This document shows, in pieces, positions 1-12,699 of a stretch of DNA of 64,000 nt. Made by a program: the position numbers and the translations under genes. The notes beneath the pieces were generated by a model. The model did not search any database. It was given only the letters and a program-made list of their open reading frames with translations, and had not been told where the DNA came from. Numbering within the stretch: the first letter of the stretch is position 1; each line of letters starts with the position of its first letter. Location of the stretch: contig CANUEZ040000024.1 in NCBI GenBank assembly GCA_948099385.1, positions 23,242,501 through 23,306,500 on the forward strand. Direction: 5' to 3'. Source of the DNA: Fasciola hepatica. Lineage: Eukaryota > Platyhelminthes > Trematoda > Plagiorchiida > Fasciolidae.

Positions 1-2060
1 GAGCTTTTAAAATAGCGAAATGTCCCCTCAATGGGGTTGAAAAGCTCACCATAAGAAGGAAGAATCGCAATAATTAACAAACAAACGAGCTTTGGATGTC
101 CTGTCTCTGTCACTTCTTTTGCGGACCTCTTTGTTTTGCGGGATTAACTCAATGGATGAAAAGGGCCTAACGTCGAACCATTATGTTAGATCAAAGCTGA
201 GTTGATGACCAAAAGCCGCCCAAAAACTAACGATCAGTTTTTACGCCCTCGTGCGCCATTCGGTGTGACTCCGACATCAAATCGCCTGCACATCAGAACC
301 ACTTGATGATTGCACCCTTGTCCATATTATCTACAGGATTACAAGTTTCCACGAGGTCGAAAAGCGAAAATCACATGACACAACAGTTGAATGTTTTACG
401 CGCCTATGTGGCTCCTTTGGGTTTCGAGTCTTGTTCATCTTTGATGCATTTTCGTGCTGTTTTGACTCAAAAAACCTGTTTGCCTCGATGGCTCAGATTT
501 AGTTCTATACTACAAAGAACTCTGGTTACGTGTGAGGGTCAAAATAGCCAATGCTCCGCCGTATATACATGTCGGGGACAGACAGTCCAGGTAGTGGTGA
601 TGGACGACTCCTAAACTGCGGCGAAAAGCACTTAAACTACGGCGTATAATGTAGATAAGAGACAGTAAAAAACATGACGATCGAACTCACAGAAAGAGCC
701 ACATTACATTTGTTGTTGTAGGCGCACGCTGTCCTACCTTACTGTCATTTATGAACGGTTTTTTCTAATGTCGATGTGTGCCAATGCTACACGGATCGAA
801 GGCAGTGATGTGTCCCACACACGTTGCACACGTTGCGACAGATCACCTGGCTTGTTGATCTTATAATGGGGGCTCGTAAACAAGAAAACAAAACAATCAA
901 ACCGACGTTCCTGAAAATCCATCCGATTTTTGTTCATTACCTAACAGTTTACATGGTCACATGAGTCAAACCAACGAAGACAAAAAGTAGTGGTCATTTA
1001 GGCGATTTATATGTGGTTGTCGAATGCGTCCCCGATCTCAACGATGACCAAGTAGTCAGTGATTCAAACGTCACAGCAGCGTAACTCGATCCTGCCTCAT
1101 TGACAGCTTGTGGAATCTGGATAGCCCGGTTATGACTGAGACAAGTGTGATCGGTACACAAGAATCGATCTGGTTTTTACGACTTCACTGACCGGTGTAT
1201 AAACCAGACAAACGTAGTCAAATTATTCCCGGTCCGAACGTTAACCTCGAATGTGGTAATGTCTCACGCGCCCAAAATAAAGTACAGCCTAAAATCAGGA
1301 TCTATTGAAAAATAGTCTTACCTGACGATTATAACCGAAAGCTTCCAATAAAAATAGTTGTTGATGTGAATAAACTAGCCACAAACAGAAAATTTTACAC
1401 AAAAAAGAATCATATTTAGTTAGTTCTCTGTGGACAAGATGACCATCTGAAGTTCCACAGGAGCCTCGCAGACCTACGAAACATCTGCTATTGCCTGCAA
1501 ATGCCTTTCGCCTTCCCACTGAACTATACTTCTCCACTACAGCAATTACTTTATTGATCAATTGCAGATTCCAAAGCCATTCACCTTGAACGTATTGACC
1601 GTGTCACTCTAAAATATTTACATACAAAGCTATGCAGTCTTCTTTTGAATGACCCGGGGAGGTTTAACTAAAAGATCATGAAGACCCCACTCGCCCCGTA
1701 TCCCCCTAACACCACGGTAAATTTCGACTTATCCTTCACGAATTATCTGATACGTGAACTTGCCTAACCCCGGTGTATACAGGGGACGAAAGGGTCAAAA
1801 CCAAATTCCGTGAGCATACCGGCACTTGTTCACTGAAAGCGAGACTAAGAAACGTTTTGCTTGAAGCATGAGCCCTTGACTGAACATAAACAAAATAATA
1901 GAATGCTCATATCAAAAATTTAAACTTCATACAATAAGTCCTCATTCTGAAGGTTAGCCGTGTTAACCGACGAAATAGCTTTAGGAACATGACCTTGTAA
2001 TTCTAAAAACGGACTCTTTGTCCAAGCATACTTCTTACGATTCAAATGATATTGTAACCA
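1..2060. other. Arrestin downstream flank, nothing recognised
   Basis: Non-coding looking sequence beyond the 3' end of the arrestin gene. A 103-codon plus-strand open frame at 303-614 has no recognisable domain and an irregular composition; I do not treat it as a gene. No RNA gene, long repeat or recognisable transposon coding sequence was seen here. Confidence 0.4.
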
Positions 2061-2061
2061 T

Positions 2062-2200
2062 AAACCACTTGTGGAATGCTCAATTATAGGGATGATTGGT
2101 CAGAAGAGTACCGGGTACGCATACCTGACGAGCGACAACAATCGCGAAACCGGTCGTGTATTTACGGGGGAATTTTGTCCTGTCATCCAAACACAATACC
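2062..2200 (+). repeat. Hammerhead-bearing dispersed repeat, copy A
   Basis: This is the 3' part of a short repeat found again at 20922-21230 (minus), 24230-24490 (plus) and 39713-39870 (plus). It contains a hammerhead-like fold at about 2111-2169. Stem II reads GCGA/UCGC here against GCGG/CCGC in the other copies, a compensatory base-pair change. The core reads CUGACGA instead of CUGAUGA and stem I has one mismatch, so this copy is probably inactive. The cleavage triplet GUC and the palindromic ACCGGU of a very short stem III are present. Unlike the other copies it has no adjoining (TA)n tract. Confidence 0.7.
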
Positions 2201-3589
2201 GTACTACTCATAACAGAACAGAAGCTACGGATCGAAAACATTCAAACCCTCGATACTTATTTCCATTGGGTGCATGGGCCTAAGAACTTAGTCGGAAAAG
2301 CGCATCGATAATTAGACACCAGAGAAGACAGGGCAGTACAAGACCGATAGTTTGGTACCAGGTGACAAAACATAAGAAGTTGATCCACAGGTGCTTCGGT
2401 CACATTCCCGTGCTCCGCTAAAGCCCTGCCACCTTGTGGGTCAGGTTTCTAAGTCATAGGCTCCGGTTAGGGCTCACACAGAGTAACCCCTCCAGCTGTG
2501 TAAGCAGCCGTGAGGTATAATTCACTAAGAAACATACAGCATCCTTTCTGTCCCACGCAATCTATAAATATTTATTATCGCTTTGAGATCAAACCTGGCG
2601 CCACTGCGGTAACATCAACCATCTCCGAACCTTGCAATCTTTTAATGAATCAACCAGATATTAGAAGCTCGAGTACCACCTACATGTGTACCAGCACAAC
2701 GACCTTTCATTGGATCGCCAAGTCTAATCGGCAACAGAAGTCCAATAGTCGAAGCTAGGCCACCCACTAATTTGAATAAGGACACAAGTTATTGTGTCGA
2801 CTGGCAGAAGTTTAGTGTTTCATTGAACACCCAAATCGTGTGGTTTGGAGAGCACTGAACTCAGCAGCTTATACAGGTTCTGCTAGGGTGGAGCAGGCCG
2901 ACTCTGGGACTCGATGGGCAGCTAGTCAGTCGGAGGTAAGCAACACGTTAGTTACCAATACATCAAGGTGCAATAAGATAAAAATTCAAATTAACAAATG
3001 AATCAATAATTAGAATAACTCGAAAGTAAAACGTTTTTGGGTAAAATAATAGCACAGTTGTGATCTGCGCCTCAATTTTGGGAAAACTGAACTGTCTCCT
3101 CAACAGTAACACAGTACCAGTAACGCGGGGAATCAAGTGAAACGGGATGAGAAGGAGTGATTTATGGGAAACGAAAGTCCAACAGACAAGTCGTGCAACA
3201 TTCGCATCACTGACACCTATGCTGAGCCATATCCCTCAACGTCTCTGACCAACGATAATCCTCGTCCCTGAACATCAACCAGGAAGGTGCGGAGCATCAA
3301 TCGAATCCAAGGCTGATGCTAGTGTAGTGACATTGCGTTCACTTCTGGCAATCATCATCTTTATTGCCACCCCATGTATAAACTTTGGTTCATCACTCCG
3401 AACCAAGCGGTTCCTGGTTCGACCGCCAACACGACACGCTGTTGTGAGTCCTCCCTAGTCGTTCCTCGCTCTGTACTTTTTGCTCCGCAGGTCCACATAA
3501 TCATCTCTGTGGCTCGACTTTGGTTTTCTGGCTACTAGCGAAGAACCATTCGATTCGTGACTGTAGTTATTTACCGCGTCCGTACGCTA

Positions 3590-4796
3590 TTCGTCCCGTT
3601 AGCCCTGTGCGCAATGCTGGCTTCTTCATACCCATGCTCCAAGTCATGGTATGACCGACGCGTCGCCTACTCCAGTCTTGACCAAAACTTGTAAATGGAA
3701 CATGAAAAGGAAGACGATGCTCAGGTTTGCGTAAAACATATGCAAACCATTGGAGGAGATGCAGAGATTATCTCGGTCAGAGGGCGACTACCTCAACCCA
3801 ACAGTGATAAAATTCGTCATTCACCACTCTACGCTCCCACCAAACGCCAGCAATGCTTCGGAGACAAAGGCAGTTAAATTCAGAAAAACGCCGAACATCC
3901 TCTACCGGGAGTGGCCAGGTCTCGCAACCGTCAAGCAAAACGTTACGAACTGCGACTTTGTACACTCCTCCCTTAAGGGGAAGCCGGATTCCATGGCTAC
4001 GCCACAGGTGATGCAGATTCATGAAAATTAGCCTGAGTTTCGCCATTCACAATGTGATCATCCTAACACCACCTACATCCACAATGTAACTGTCGAGGTA
4101 CTCATAGCTGTCGACCAATTTTAATTGCTCACCACAAAGGATGAATACAGGCACTAGCTAGTGTCAGTCCCGTAAAAGTACACTGCATTTGGTGTGGGAA
4201 GCGTAGACCATGACTGAACACCTCAATCACCAAGCAACTCAAAACGTATTGCATTACCTGGGCGTTATTACCCAACAAGACGTTATCCACAGTGCATTTT
4301 GCGTCAAAAATCTGTTCCCTAGGAGGAGTTCAACTCTACCGTCTGGAAGACCAGACAAGGCATTGTCTATGGAAAAGCTGAAGAGAAATGAAGCAACCTT
4401 GACGTACTCCACCGGAGACAGTGAAGTTTGGAGAAAGCTGGCCATAGGTCCCAACCCAATCTAAGAAATGGCGGTACAACTCTAAGGACCGACACTTACT
4501 TCTAAAGTGCTCCATTTCTTAACAAACGGCTCCACCGTGTGGTCCCTATCAACAGAGTCGAAGGCCGTGCCGTTGTCTAGGAACACGGTGATCGTTGGTC
4601 TTTGGAAAATATGGCAGTGCTCTATCACGTGTCGAAGGGTGAAGATTTGATCGATACATCCACGACCGGCACGAAACCAAGACTTCCATTCACGCGTTTG
4701 GCACAACCTGCGAAGTATGGAAGTGATTAGTAATTTTAACTTTATTGAGATAAGACTTACACCCCTATGGTTGGTGCAGCCCTTACGCGAACTCAT
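3590..4796 (-). pseudogene. Decayed RTE-type LINE fragment (reverse transcriptase and C-terminal region)
   Basis: Two blocks in order on the minus strand match RTE-clade non-LTR retrotransposons. The first, 4796-4482, carries the RT entry region with 'GCIDQIFTLRHVIEH' followed by 'FDSVDRD'. The second, 4046-3777, carries the region after the RT with 'HLWRSHGIRLPLKG' and 'DGCETWPLPVEDVRR'. Between them, 4050-4480, the expected palm region with YADD is missing or replaced by unrecognised sequence. Towards 3590 the sequence continues weakly into the C-terminal tail. Stops and frame changes break the frame, the endonuclease is absent and the copy is clearly dead. It lies downstream of the arrestin stop codon. 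Confidence 0.8.
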
Positions 4797-4943
4797 TTCG
4801 AAGATAAGAACAAGTCGATTCCTCCAACAAAGAAGCGGCCTGCTCTGAATTTTCTAACGTTGGAGAGCAAACCCTGTGCTCCATCGCGTTTAAAAAGGAA
4901 GCTCGTCGGCACATTTCATTATGGATCAAAGCCCCCCTCCCCC

Positions 4944-4964
4944 CAAACAAACAAACAAACAAAC
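4944..4964. repeat. (CAAA)n tetranucleotide tract
   Basis: A short run of four to five CAAA units beside the RTE fragment. Confidence 0.8.
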
Positions 4965-5961
4965 CATAGGACGAGCATCGGAATAGTTGTGTGAGGCTGA
5001 CACTGAAGACCAGTTAAACTATGCGAAAATGCTCCGCCCATTGTTCGAGTCGCTGCTGCTGATTACGAATTGGCGAACGTCAACCTCGCAGATCGTTTCG
5101 CTCATATCTAATGGTTTCTTACCAGTGACTCGAATGAGATGGAACAAATTGCAGGAGATTCCTATGGCGGCAGCACGCCCCACCAGTGACGACGGTTGTG
5201 GACACCAGATGTCAAGCCTACGAGCTAAACCTGCCTGTTATCGTTTACGCACTAGGGTTCGTACATCAAACGTGGCTGGTCCGAATGAGCATAGAGGACG
5301 GAGGGCGTCAGCTGGCGATAACAAGTTCGACGATACTTGCATGCTATTTGAGGAAGGACACGATGTAACATAGGCAGAATTTCCACTGGAGGCACTGCAG
5401 CTGGTCCAGTCGACCGAAGTATCCGTTGGAAGCGATGGGATTATCGAAATGAGTTGATGTGAACGGTGTAAGGGAGCTTGCGTTCGTGTGAGAATTGTCA
5501 GTTCGCATGTAAGTACACTCAACTATAAAAAACTCCGTCATGTTTATTTGCGTTGTGGGCTGTAGTACCACTCGGTCGCCCGGTCCAGAGTGGGCCTTTT
5601 TTGTTCGAGGATTCATCTCTAGCCTTTACGCGACGTCTGGAGATGGTATATTCGTTGGAGATAGGAACGATTAGTTTAGTATCGTCCTAACACTAGCGCT
5701 CATAACCAGCGCGATCGTACCCAATACACTCGAATACGGAAGTGGCTAGCTCCACTCCCTACCCCCTCTTACTGAGTACATTTTCGTCTGCCTGGCATAA
5801 CGCCCAATGCGAGACTGCTCACGTCAATCGACCTGTCCCACGGCTAATCTGTCAATCATTAACGGAGATGTGGGCGGAAACACCAACATTCGTAGAGAGC
5901 AGTTTATTTGGACAGTAAAAAGATGTAAGGCAATTTGTTCTAATCTGTAGTGCCTGCGCCC

Positions 5962-5987
5962 GTGTGTGTGTGTGTGTGTGTGTGTGT
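5962..5987. repeat. (GT)n microsatellite
   Basis: About thirteen uninterrupted GT units. Confidence 0.95.
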
Positions 5988-7117
5988 CGGAGGCGAGTGC
6001 AGTGGGCGAATTGAGATGAGATTAAATGAAACGGATGGAAAAAGATCAGGTGTGAGCGTTTAAAGGAATGAGAATGACATGAAAATCAGGTAATGGTTAG
6101 ACAGAAAAATGACGTGTCGACGTCGCTATACAAATTCCGTAGCGGCACGACGGAGGGTGGGGGTAAGAAACATTGTATGAAACACGTGAAATTAAAAAAA
6201 ACGGCATGATGTTTACCGAATGGTACAGGAAGCAGAATGCATTCATTAAACAATGAAGACGCACAATTGGGGACGTACTACTAGGCAGTGACAAATCATA
6301 GAGGTGATTTACTGTACACAAGCGTAAATACATACATATCGAGATCCGATATTAAGAGCAGATGACTATTTGGCGGCTTTCTGCGGTAAGCGAATAAGAA
6401 ATTAAAAATTGAGTTCATTCACAAAATGAGCCGACGAGGGGAAAATTAGTCGACATCTCCAGAGGAGATCGAACATCAGAAGCGATACGATTATAGTGAA
6501 AAGATAGGAATAAAGCAGCCAATGGGTAGTCAACCCGGACAGAAAAATACAAAGCGTGGAAATAAAATCAGTCCGTCAGTTCATGGGAAATGAAGCTACA
6601 ATAGTGGAGGCGATTATGATTGAAGCCTATAATCATGCGAGGTAGAGATCGTCGTGCAATGAATCGGCTTTCTAACGAGATGCGCGAGGCAAACGCGGAA
6701 GTGAACAAACGCAGCAACCACGATGTTCGGCTCGACTGGGTGGGGTTGACAACCACGGCAAACTCGCAACAGAGAGGGAGACCACGTATCACAGGGTTGA
6801 CTGGGGTAGAGAAAAATGAACAGAATGAATTCTGGTAGTCGAAGTAAAAAAGGGATTCACTCGAGGAAATCGGCAGGGGTGATGAACGAGATCAAATGAA
6901 CGTAGAGGTCTCATAATCAGGCACAACAATGTGGGGAAATACAGTAAGATCGAAATGCATGCAGCGGAAAATACTTTGGTGGAATGCAAACATCCAGGAG
7001 CTGCACTACATTAGCCGACGGATAAGGGGTAAAACAATCCTCAAATTGTTTTGGTGAGTGAATTTGTCGGGTTGACTTTCGAGGAGAGCAGATGATGTCA
7101 ACTGACGTGTTAAATGG

Positions 7118-7307
7118 TCAATTTCCACTCGTAAAAGGGTCATTGGTACTTGGAAGGATGGTAGCTGGAAGAGAAGACGGATGTTCCTGCGTTGTGACGG
7201 ACTCGGACTCGACAGCTTTTAGGCGCAATCGGGCAAAGTCTTCAAAAATCAAGTCATCTTCATCTTGTGGTGTGTTTCCATCACCTTGTTCAGTTGGCTT
7301 TGACAAC
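7118..7307 (-). CDS. Beta-arrestin, terminal coding exon
   Basis: Last coding exon of the arrestin gene. The acceptor is a pyrimidine-rich tract ending ctctag just above 7307; the TGA stop is at 7120-7118. The exon starts with one G that completes a codon with the CG left by the exon ending at 9857, giving Arg. The encoded tail contains 'DEDDLIFEDFARLRLKA', which matches the AP2-appendage binding motif of non-visual arrestins (D-x-x-F-x-x-F-x-x-x-R). In the known family this motif couples activated GPCRs to clathrin-coated pits through the beta2-adaptin ear and also supplies the basal-state C-tail. About 40 further residues, rich in Ser, Thr and Pro, follow the motif. Having this motif argues for a beta-type rather than a visual arrestin. 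Confidence 0.88.
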
Positions 7308-7559
7308 CTAGAGATAAAAGAGCGTTGATATTAAGAGCATAGGATGCATCAAATATGCAGTCAATAATCGGGCCTGAAAACGCATTTGATTGGTTAGCGT
7401 CTAGGTTACTACAGAATAGGGCACATCTTAATTATTTTATTCCCTGACCGGTCTCTAATAATGCTCTATTTGTTAGGCAGTTAGATACACTGCCTCTCGT
7501 AGCACAGGTAAGCCAAACAACTAAATACAGAAAATCACACTGTAACTAAAATCTTTTGT

Positions 7560-7890
7560 GGTCAGATGACCTTATTTCATTCTGTTCCCGTGAATGAGTC
7601 CAGTTTCAATTACCATTAACCATGTGCTGGACACAGTGGTTCTGGTTGTTATGTATCACAGGTAACCTCACTAAACTAATCAAGAGTATGAAAAAAGTAA
7701 GAGGCGAGCTATAAATAACAGTATCAAGTCGATAAAGGTGTGTGACTACTGGCACCACTGGTGGCGAACACGATCCGTATCTTGCAATGGCTTTATCGCC
7801 GAGTGAGTGGATCGATAGGTCTCTATCCAGGAAGCCTAACACACCCTTGCTAACCAGTTCTACTGGTCAGGCTTTTTAAGCCAAGCATGA
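7560..7890 (-). mobile_element. RTE 3'-end fragment
   Basis: Minus-strand 3' piece of the same RTE family seen at 11085-12540 and 18050-19265. The block around 7830-7880 is the reverse complement of the conserved C-terminal stretch that reads 'SGLGRVG' in better copies. The segment near 7600 matches the 3' untranslated block also found near 18060 and 27460. It lies in an arrestin intron, 5'-truncated and non-coding. Confidence 0.65.
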
Positions 7891-7999
7891 ACTACCCACC
7901 GGATGAACGAGTGTAGTTGAGGAAGAATATAGCATAGACACACGAACCGACTGCATTGCCAGGAAGAACTGACATTCATGGCTTGAAGACGTGGAATGG

Positions 8000-9100
8000 A
8001 GAGCCAGATAGGGCCTCAAGCGATCAGCTGCGGTGGTAATTCGAGCATCAGTTAAGTGCTATGAGGCACCAGAGTGGACCAGTGGTGGTGAAGTATCTAA
8101 CCAAACAGCATATCCAATCCTACGAGAAGGTACGTGATCAAACAATGATGCTCAAAAAAACATGAATTTGACGATTCGCTTAGTAATTAGTACTAATTTA
8201 CAGATGTTGACCATATTCGCTAGATGAACTCTTTTCTTCGTATTGAACTGCTGTTTCTTAAAGTTGCTATGGCTTACCATAACAACGGGTTGAAGTATAA
8301 AATAAATTTTGATCCTACCGAAGACATTTTTGCTGAGGTGTTTATCATGTCTGCCTAACAGAAAGAAGCGAAAACAAAACAAACACATTTGGAGAATAGT
8401 AAATTATCTCGCGGCTCCACAGCAAACTCCCGGTGGATGGTGGGTTCACCGAAGGAAAACATTCCGTTCATATCGAATGCATGACCTGGACATCAAGATA
8501 CAGCCCGTTACATGCCTATTCGGTTTTCGCGATGATGGAAAAACGTACATTAAGTGCTAGAAAACCTCATTACTTTAGTAAGAGACGTAAAGTTCCGATC
8601 ACGCATTAGGCACGTGTACTATTATAGACAGTGCTCGGAAATTTTCCGTAAATCAGTACACGTTTTTTGTAATATTCATGTCAGAACAAGAAGGAGAGGG
8701 CAAAAAACCAACACATTTGACCTGAACGGTGATTTTATCTGCGTTGTGATAAAAAAAGAACATCCAGGTAGCAATAAATATATCCGAGGATATTTTTTCA
8801 TTAAAGACCTATGCACTTTTGTGAAGAACGCTGGAGCAAAGTAGGCTGCTTCAGCCCCCGACCGGTCTACAGTCGGCATTACGCGCTCAACAAGGATAGC
8901 CACATGTTCCAACCACTGAAAAATCGAATCCCATCGCAAACTGTTTTGGTCATCGATTTATTTTACACAATTTGTGGTAAAATTTGGGGATTCACAAAAA
9001 ACTGACTCGACAGAAAATTCCCAAAGAAACTTATTCCAATACCTTTAAGGCTATTGGACTCATTAGGCCGGTTGAGCTGGGCTACATGAAATCACGGTTA
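8000..9100. other. Intron sequence without recognised features
   Basis: Part of the arrestin intron between the exons ending at 9857 and 7307. Short open frames (for example 8554-8844 plus, 96 codons) are Lys/Arg/Phe-rich and unrecognised. I see no transposon or RNA signature. Confidence 0.4.
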
Positions 9101-9119
9101 ACTCGATCGGCGGTGGGTA

Positions 9120-9265
9120 TTCAGTTATGGCCTAGCAGATAGCAATCCAGTCCTTATGTACTTCTGCATTCCAAGTCTCAGGGTTTGGGTGCTAGCTATC
9201 CCCGATAGTGCGGCGGGCTTTAACGGTTATGGGGCATACCTCTATCACTGTGCTCATGCACAAGC
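9120..9265 (+). repeat. R1 SINE-like repeat, copy 1
   Basis: Diverged member of a family defined here by the block 'tccaagtctcagggt', then a conserved 'ggttatcccyaatagtg' segment, then 'cggttatgggg', ending before a 'tcatgcacaagcgtg' end. Further copies lie at 9446-9630, 22572-22720, 26615-26780 and, on the other strand and more diverged, near 51140-51370. Confidence 0.65.
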
Positions 9266-9445
9266 GTGAAGCAGAAAAATCAGAATTCGTCAGGTTAGAA
9301 AAAATTGTTTCGTTTATTAGGCTAGGATTTTTTCTTAGGAAACTATCTTGCAGCAGAACAGTGCACCCGATCACGCCTCAACACTAGGTTGAATATCTTA
9401 TGTGCGAACATATCCATCTATTTTTCTGCGGCACACAGTAATCAA

Positions 9446-9630
9446 TTCAGTGCCGTCCGGATCGTTACCAAACATCATCTATTGGGACCTTATGTGGTTC
9501 TCCATCACTCCAAGTCTCAGGGTCTGGTTGCCGGTTATCCCCAATAGTGTAGTGGGTTTTCGTGACTATGGGGTTTATGCCCCTTCCACTGCACTCACGC
9601 GGAAGCATGTAATAAAAATACTTGCTGTAA
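9446..9630 (+). repeat. R1 SINE-like repeat, copy 2
   Basis: Clearest copy. It begins at 'gccgtccggatcgt' and ends in 'aagcatgtaataaaaa', an A-rich end like that of a SINE or processed retrocopy. The copy at 26615-26780 can be aligned over its whole length. It has no coding potential, and no tRNA-like promoter boxes were recognised, so the retroposon class is an inference. Confidence 0.75.
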
Positions 9631-9856
9631 ACCTTTACAGTGGCGAAAATGTGAGCGTTTTGAACATTTAAATCCCATAATTTCTTCGTAACAGCCCTTA
9701 TTGGAATGTGATTGGGAATTTATTCTTATTGCACCTCCTCCAGACAAAATAAAATTTTGTATCAGGATGCAACATCGTGTCGAGGAAGTCGAGTAATTCC
9801 AAAAAACACTATCTATGAGAAGAAAAAATGCTCAATCAAGTGGAAAACCAGCGTAC

Positions 9857-10126
9857 CGAGTTGGTGGGACAGGTATTTTGGCAAATTCTCCACTTCCAAG
9901 GTTGATCAAATCATTCTGCCCGATATCTGTTCGCAATGGTCCCGCTGGGGTCGGGGAAGTAAACTCCGTCGGTATGGATCCAACCACTGGACTGGGGGTA
10001 TCCACCTGACCAACTGTCAAATTCGACACATCATCTTCACACTCCTGGAAACGGAGTGCCGTGTCATCCGCCTCGGGGATAGGTTTTGGATGAGTTAGCG
10101 TGAATGGCAACTCCAAGGAAACGTCG
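9857..10126 (-). CDS. Beta-arrestin, C-domain end and proximal tail exon
   Basis: A 270-nt exon. The acceptor is at 10128-10127 (ccattaag) and the donor gtacgc starts at 9856. One leading C completes a codon with the AG left by the exon ending at 14454; the trailing CG joins the G at 7307. The protein starts with 'DVSLELPFTLTHPKPIP', matching the last strand of the arrestin C domain ('VELPFTLMHPKP' in vertebrates), and then runs into a Pro/Thr/Asp-rich linker. The linker contains 'NDLINLGSG', which resembles a clathrin box (L-hydrophobic-x-hydrophobic-acidic) but lacks the final acidic residue. Reading through the donor would give a stop 7 codons later, so splicing into the AP2-motif exon matters. 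About eight residues common in vertebrate arrestins just before this exon are missing, or lie on a microexon I did not find. Confidence 0.88.
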
Positions 10127-11084
10127 CTTAATGGACAATAGAACGAGGAAGTACATGAGAACTTTCTCTGTCAGTTGTAAAACAAACATCCGTTAACACT
10201 GATTGGATCAATAAAAGGTTTTACAACGATGGATTATAAGCCTGCGAAAGGGGGTAAAACCAATAACCTGAGGAGCGTGGGATCAACAGAACCAACTAAC
10301 TGGAAAGTGACTAAGTGTATGCTACCGTGGTGTACATGACCTTCGAGAGCTTAATCCAATTCCAATTGGACGACTGATGTGTCGTCTTAACCGTCATCCA
10401 GGCAATCCTATTTAGATATGTTAAACCAGAAACCCACCCACATGCTGTCAATTATGGACGACAAATCAGTCCGAAAGGTTTGCGTAAATGCCAAAGACAG
10501 CATGACAATATCGTTCCACACGATATGAATAATGCCGAACAATCAAGACGGTGAAGGGCGTTTAACCCCGTTGACCACACGTTCAGGCTCGTCAGGACGA
10601 ACGGACAGTGGGGTAGAAGTATGTAGACGGTAGATTCGAAGCTGGTGCCTTCTACTCTGATTTGATTTTCATTTATGTGCAAATGCATTGAGGGCACGCC
10701 GACGATGGACATCGTCTGGCGTGTTTAATTTACGTGATTGATAATTCGCAAGTGACCGGGTCTTGTCTCGATTAACGAGTGTTCAAAAGCTCAACAAGCC
10801 AAACGTTAGGCAATCAGTGGTAAAACTATCGTTTTCTATAAGGAATGCTTCCTCGGACCCAACCGCATAGCCCATTTTAAACACTACCGACACATGTTTC
10901 TCCCATAATGACAATGACAATAGTAGTTGTAGCAATAATAGTATATGACTCACTGGCACGCACAAAACATACACCTAATTTGATAGGTGTTCGAAAACAC
11001 ACCAGAAAGTAACGAGTACAATATCAGGTGGAATCACTGACTACAAAAGACTAAAATGTGACATATTTCTGGGTATGGAAGTTT

Positions 11085-12395
11085 CAGTTTCAGTTTGTTC
11101 AACCAGCATCCTCGCACTTCTGTGTTCTGGTTTTGGTTGCTACCTTCCAGCATCGTCCAATAAACGGCACAAAGAATAGCAGCATGAAGTGAAAAGGTCC
11201 GAAAAATCAAAGAAATAAGCGGAAATCACGAAGACAAAGAAAGAGCCCGAATACAACTACGTCACTGGCCGCGACGCCTAGCCGTATCACTTAATGTCTT
11301 CAACCATTTGATAGGTGGGTCGCGTAGGCCCCAACCTGGAAGTCTAACACATCCTACTCGGCCAAGTCCACTGGTCAAGGTTTTCATACCTTTTTGCCAT
11401 GTCATGGACTGACCTACTCGATCTATCTTCCAATCACCAACTGCCTCAGAGAACAGCGTACACCGAGGAAGCCTATCGGTGGACATGCGTAACACAAGTC
11501 AAAATCGCGTTAACCTGTTTAGATTCAGTACTTGATGCAGAGACTGACTTCTGGTTCCCAACACCTTACGTCTAATCGCAGCATTGTTGATACGGTGTTC
11601 CCACCACACTCGGATAATGCTACAGAGACATTGATGCTCGAACACCGACAGTCTTCGCCTATATTCTACTCTTAAAGGCCATGTTTCTGAACCGCAAAAA
11701 AAACGGACCTAACAGCCGCAATGTACATTCTACCCTTAACAGAAAATCGGATGTCGTGCTGGCGCCACAAATGACTGAGGTTGGCAAAAGCCAAATGCGC
11801 CTTCTGTATATGCGATAACACTTCATCTGATATCTGTTCACCTGGTGAGATATAACTTCCCAGGTAACAAAATTTACCCACTTCAGCTAGAGCTTCCCCT
11901 GCTAACACAAGGTTTGGCGTAGCGCCAACCCAGTCCTGCAGCAGCATTTTACAATTTAAAGGTGCAAGACGCATCCCAAACACTCCTAAATTGTTGTTTA
12001 GGCTATCAGAGAGCTTGCAAATTAAATGGATCTTCACTCAGAAGAACAATATCGTTTGCATATTCCAAATCAAACAGTTTACTGTCTGAGCAAAGATCAA
12101 TGTCACTATTCTCACACGAGGATAGGGCTACCTCAAGAATCAATTCAATTACTAAATTGAAGAGGAAAGGCGAAAGAGGGCAACCCTGAAGAGCACCACT
12201 TTCTGAGGTGAACTCGGGGGAAAGATCACCGTAAGCACGAACTCGGCTTCGGCTGTTTGCACACAAGCATTGGAAAACAGAAATAAACTTCTCTGACACA
12301 CCCTTTAATGAGAGGCAGCGCCAGAGAACTGTGCGGTCGACTGATTCGAATGTCGCTTGCAGATAAAGAGAGAGAGAAAGAGAGAGGGGGAGAGA

Positions 12396-12441
<46 letters not shown>

Positions 12442-12540
12442 GAGAGAAATTGTGGGTCTACGGGAGATGTGTCTGTGCTCTACGTTTTGCCGATACAACC
12501 CCGACCGGGTCTGAAACCGTCTTGATTCCCACGCGTACAC
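11085..12540 (-). pseudogene. RTE-type LINE copy, RT to 3' end
   Basis: Minus-strand RTE copy in an arrestin intron. In order it carries the RT entry 'GFRPGRGCI' (about 12520), 'SVDRT' (about 12340), 'YGDLSPEF' and 'GCPLSPFLFNLVIE' (12250-12130), and the catalytic box as 'YANDIVLLSEDP' (expected YADD, with N in place of the first catalytic Asp). It continues with 'GKFCYLGSYISPG', 'LSHLWRQHDIRFSVKG' (about 11760) and the C-terminal 'MTWQKGMKTLTSGLGRVG' (about 11400), then a 3' untranslated stretch to about 11085. Frameshifts split it into at least four frames. The endonuclease part is absent (5' truncation). A (GA)n tract lies inside the RT coding region. Confidence 0.88.
12366..12447. repeat. 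(GA)n microsatellite inside the RTE copy
   Basis: About 82 bp of nearly pure GA. In the RTE frame (minus strand, TC) it lies between the residues corresponding to 'RRPTI' and 'ATFESVDR', exactly where family members encode a short hydrophobic 'VFLDLK'-like stretch. Confidence 0.95.
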
Positions 12541-12699
12541 ATTTCGTGAGAGTTAGATGAGTCAGAGTGTTGGTTTGACGCGGGTTTATCGGAACGGAAT
12601 CTAGGGAGAAATAGCCAAGGATGGTGAGAGAGTGAGTGAGAGAGAGAGAGAGGATGAGGACGGAAACGAGACCACCGCTGCAGCTCGGTCAACTTAGAT

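Larger units (their letters stand above)
4800..7117. other. Intergenic sequence, 3' flank of arrestin
   Basis: I find no coding sequence I can support. A clear (GT)n tract sits at 5962-5987. Open frames of 60-130 codons on both strands overlap each other and have no domain signature. Any arrestin 3' untranslated region would run from 7117 downwards, but no poly(A) site could be assigned. Confidence 0.5.

Noticed and set aside
8309..8844. Two adjacent plus-strand frames as a small gene
   Set aside because: Basic, low-information sequences with no splice or domain support inside an arrestin intron.
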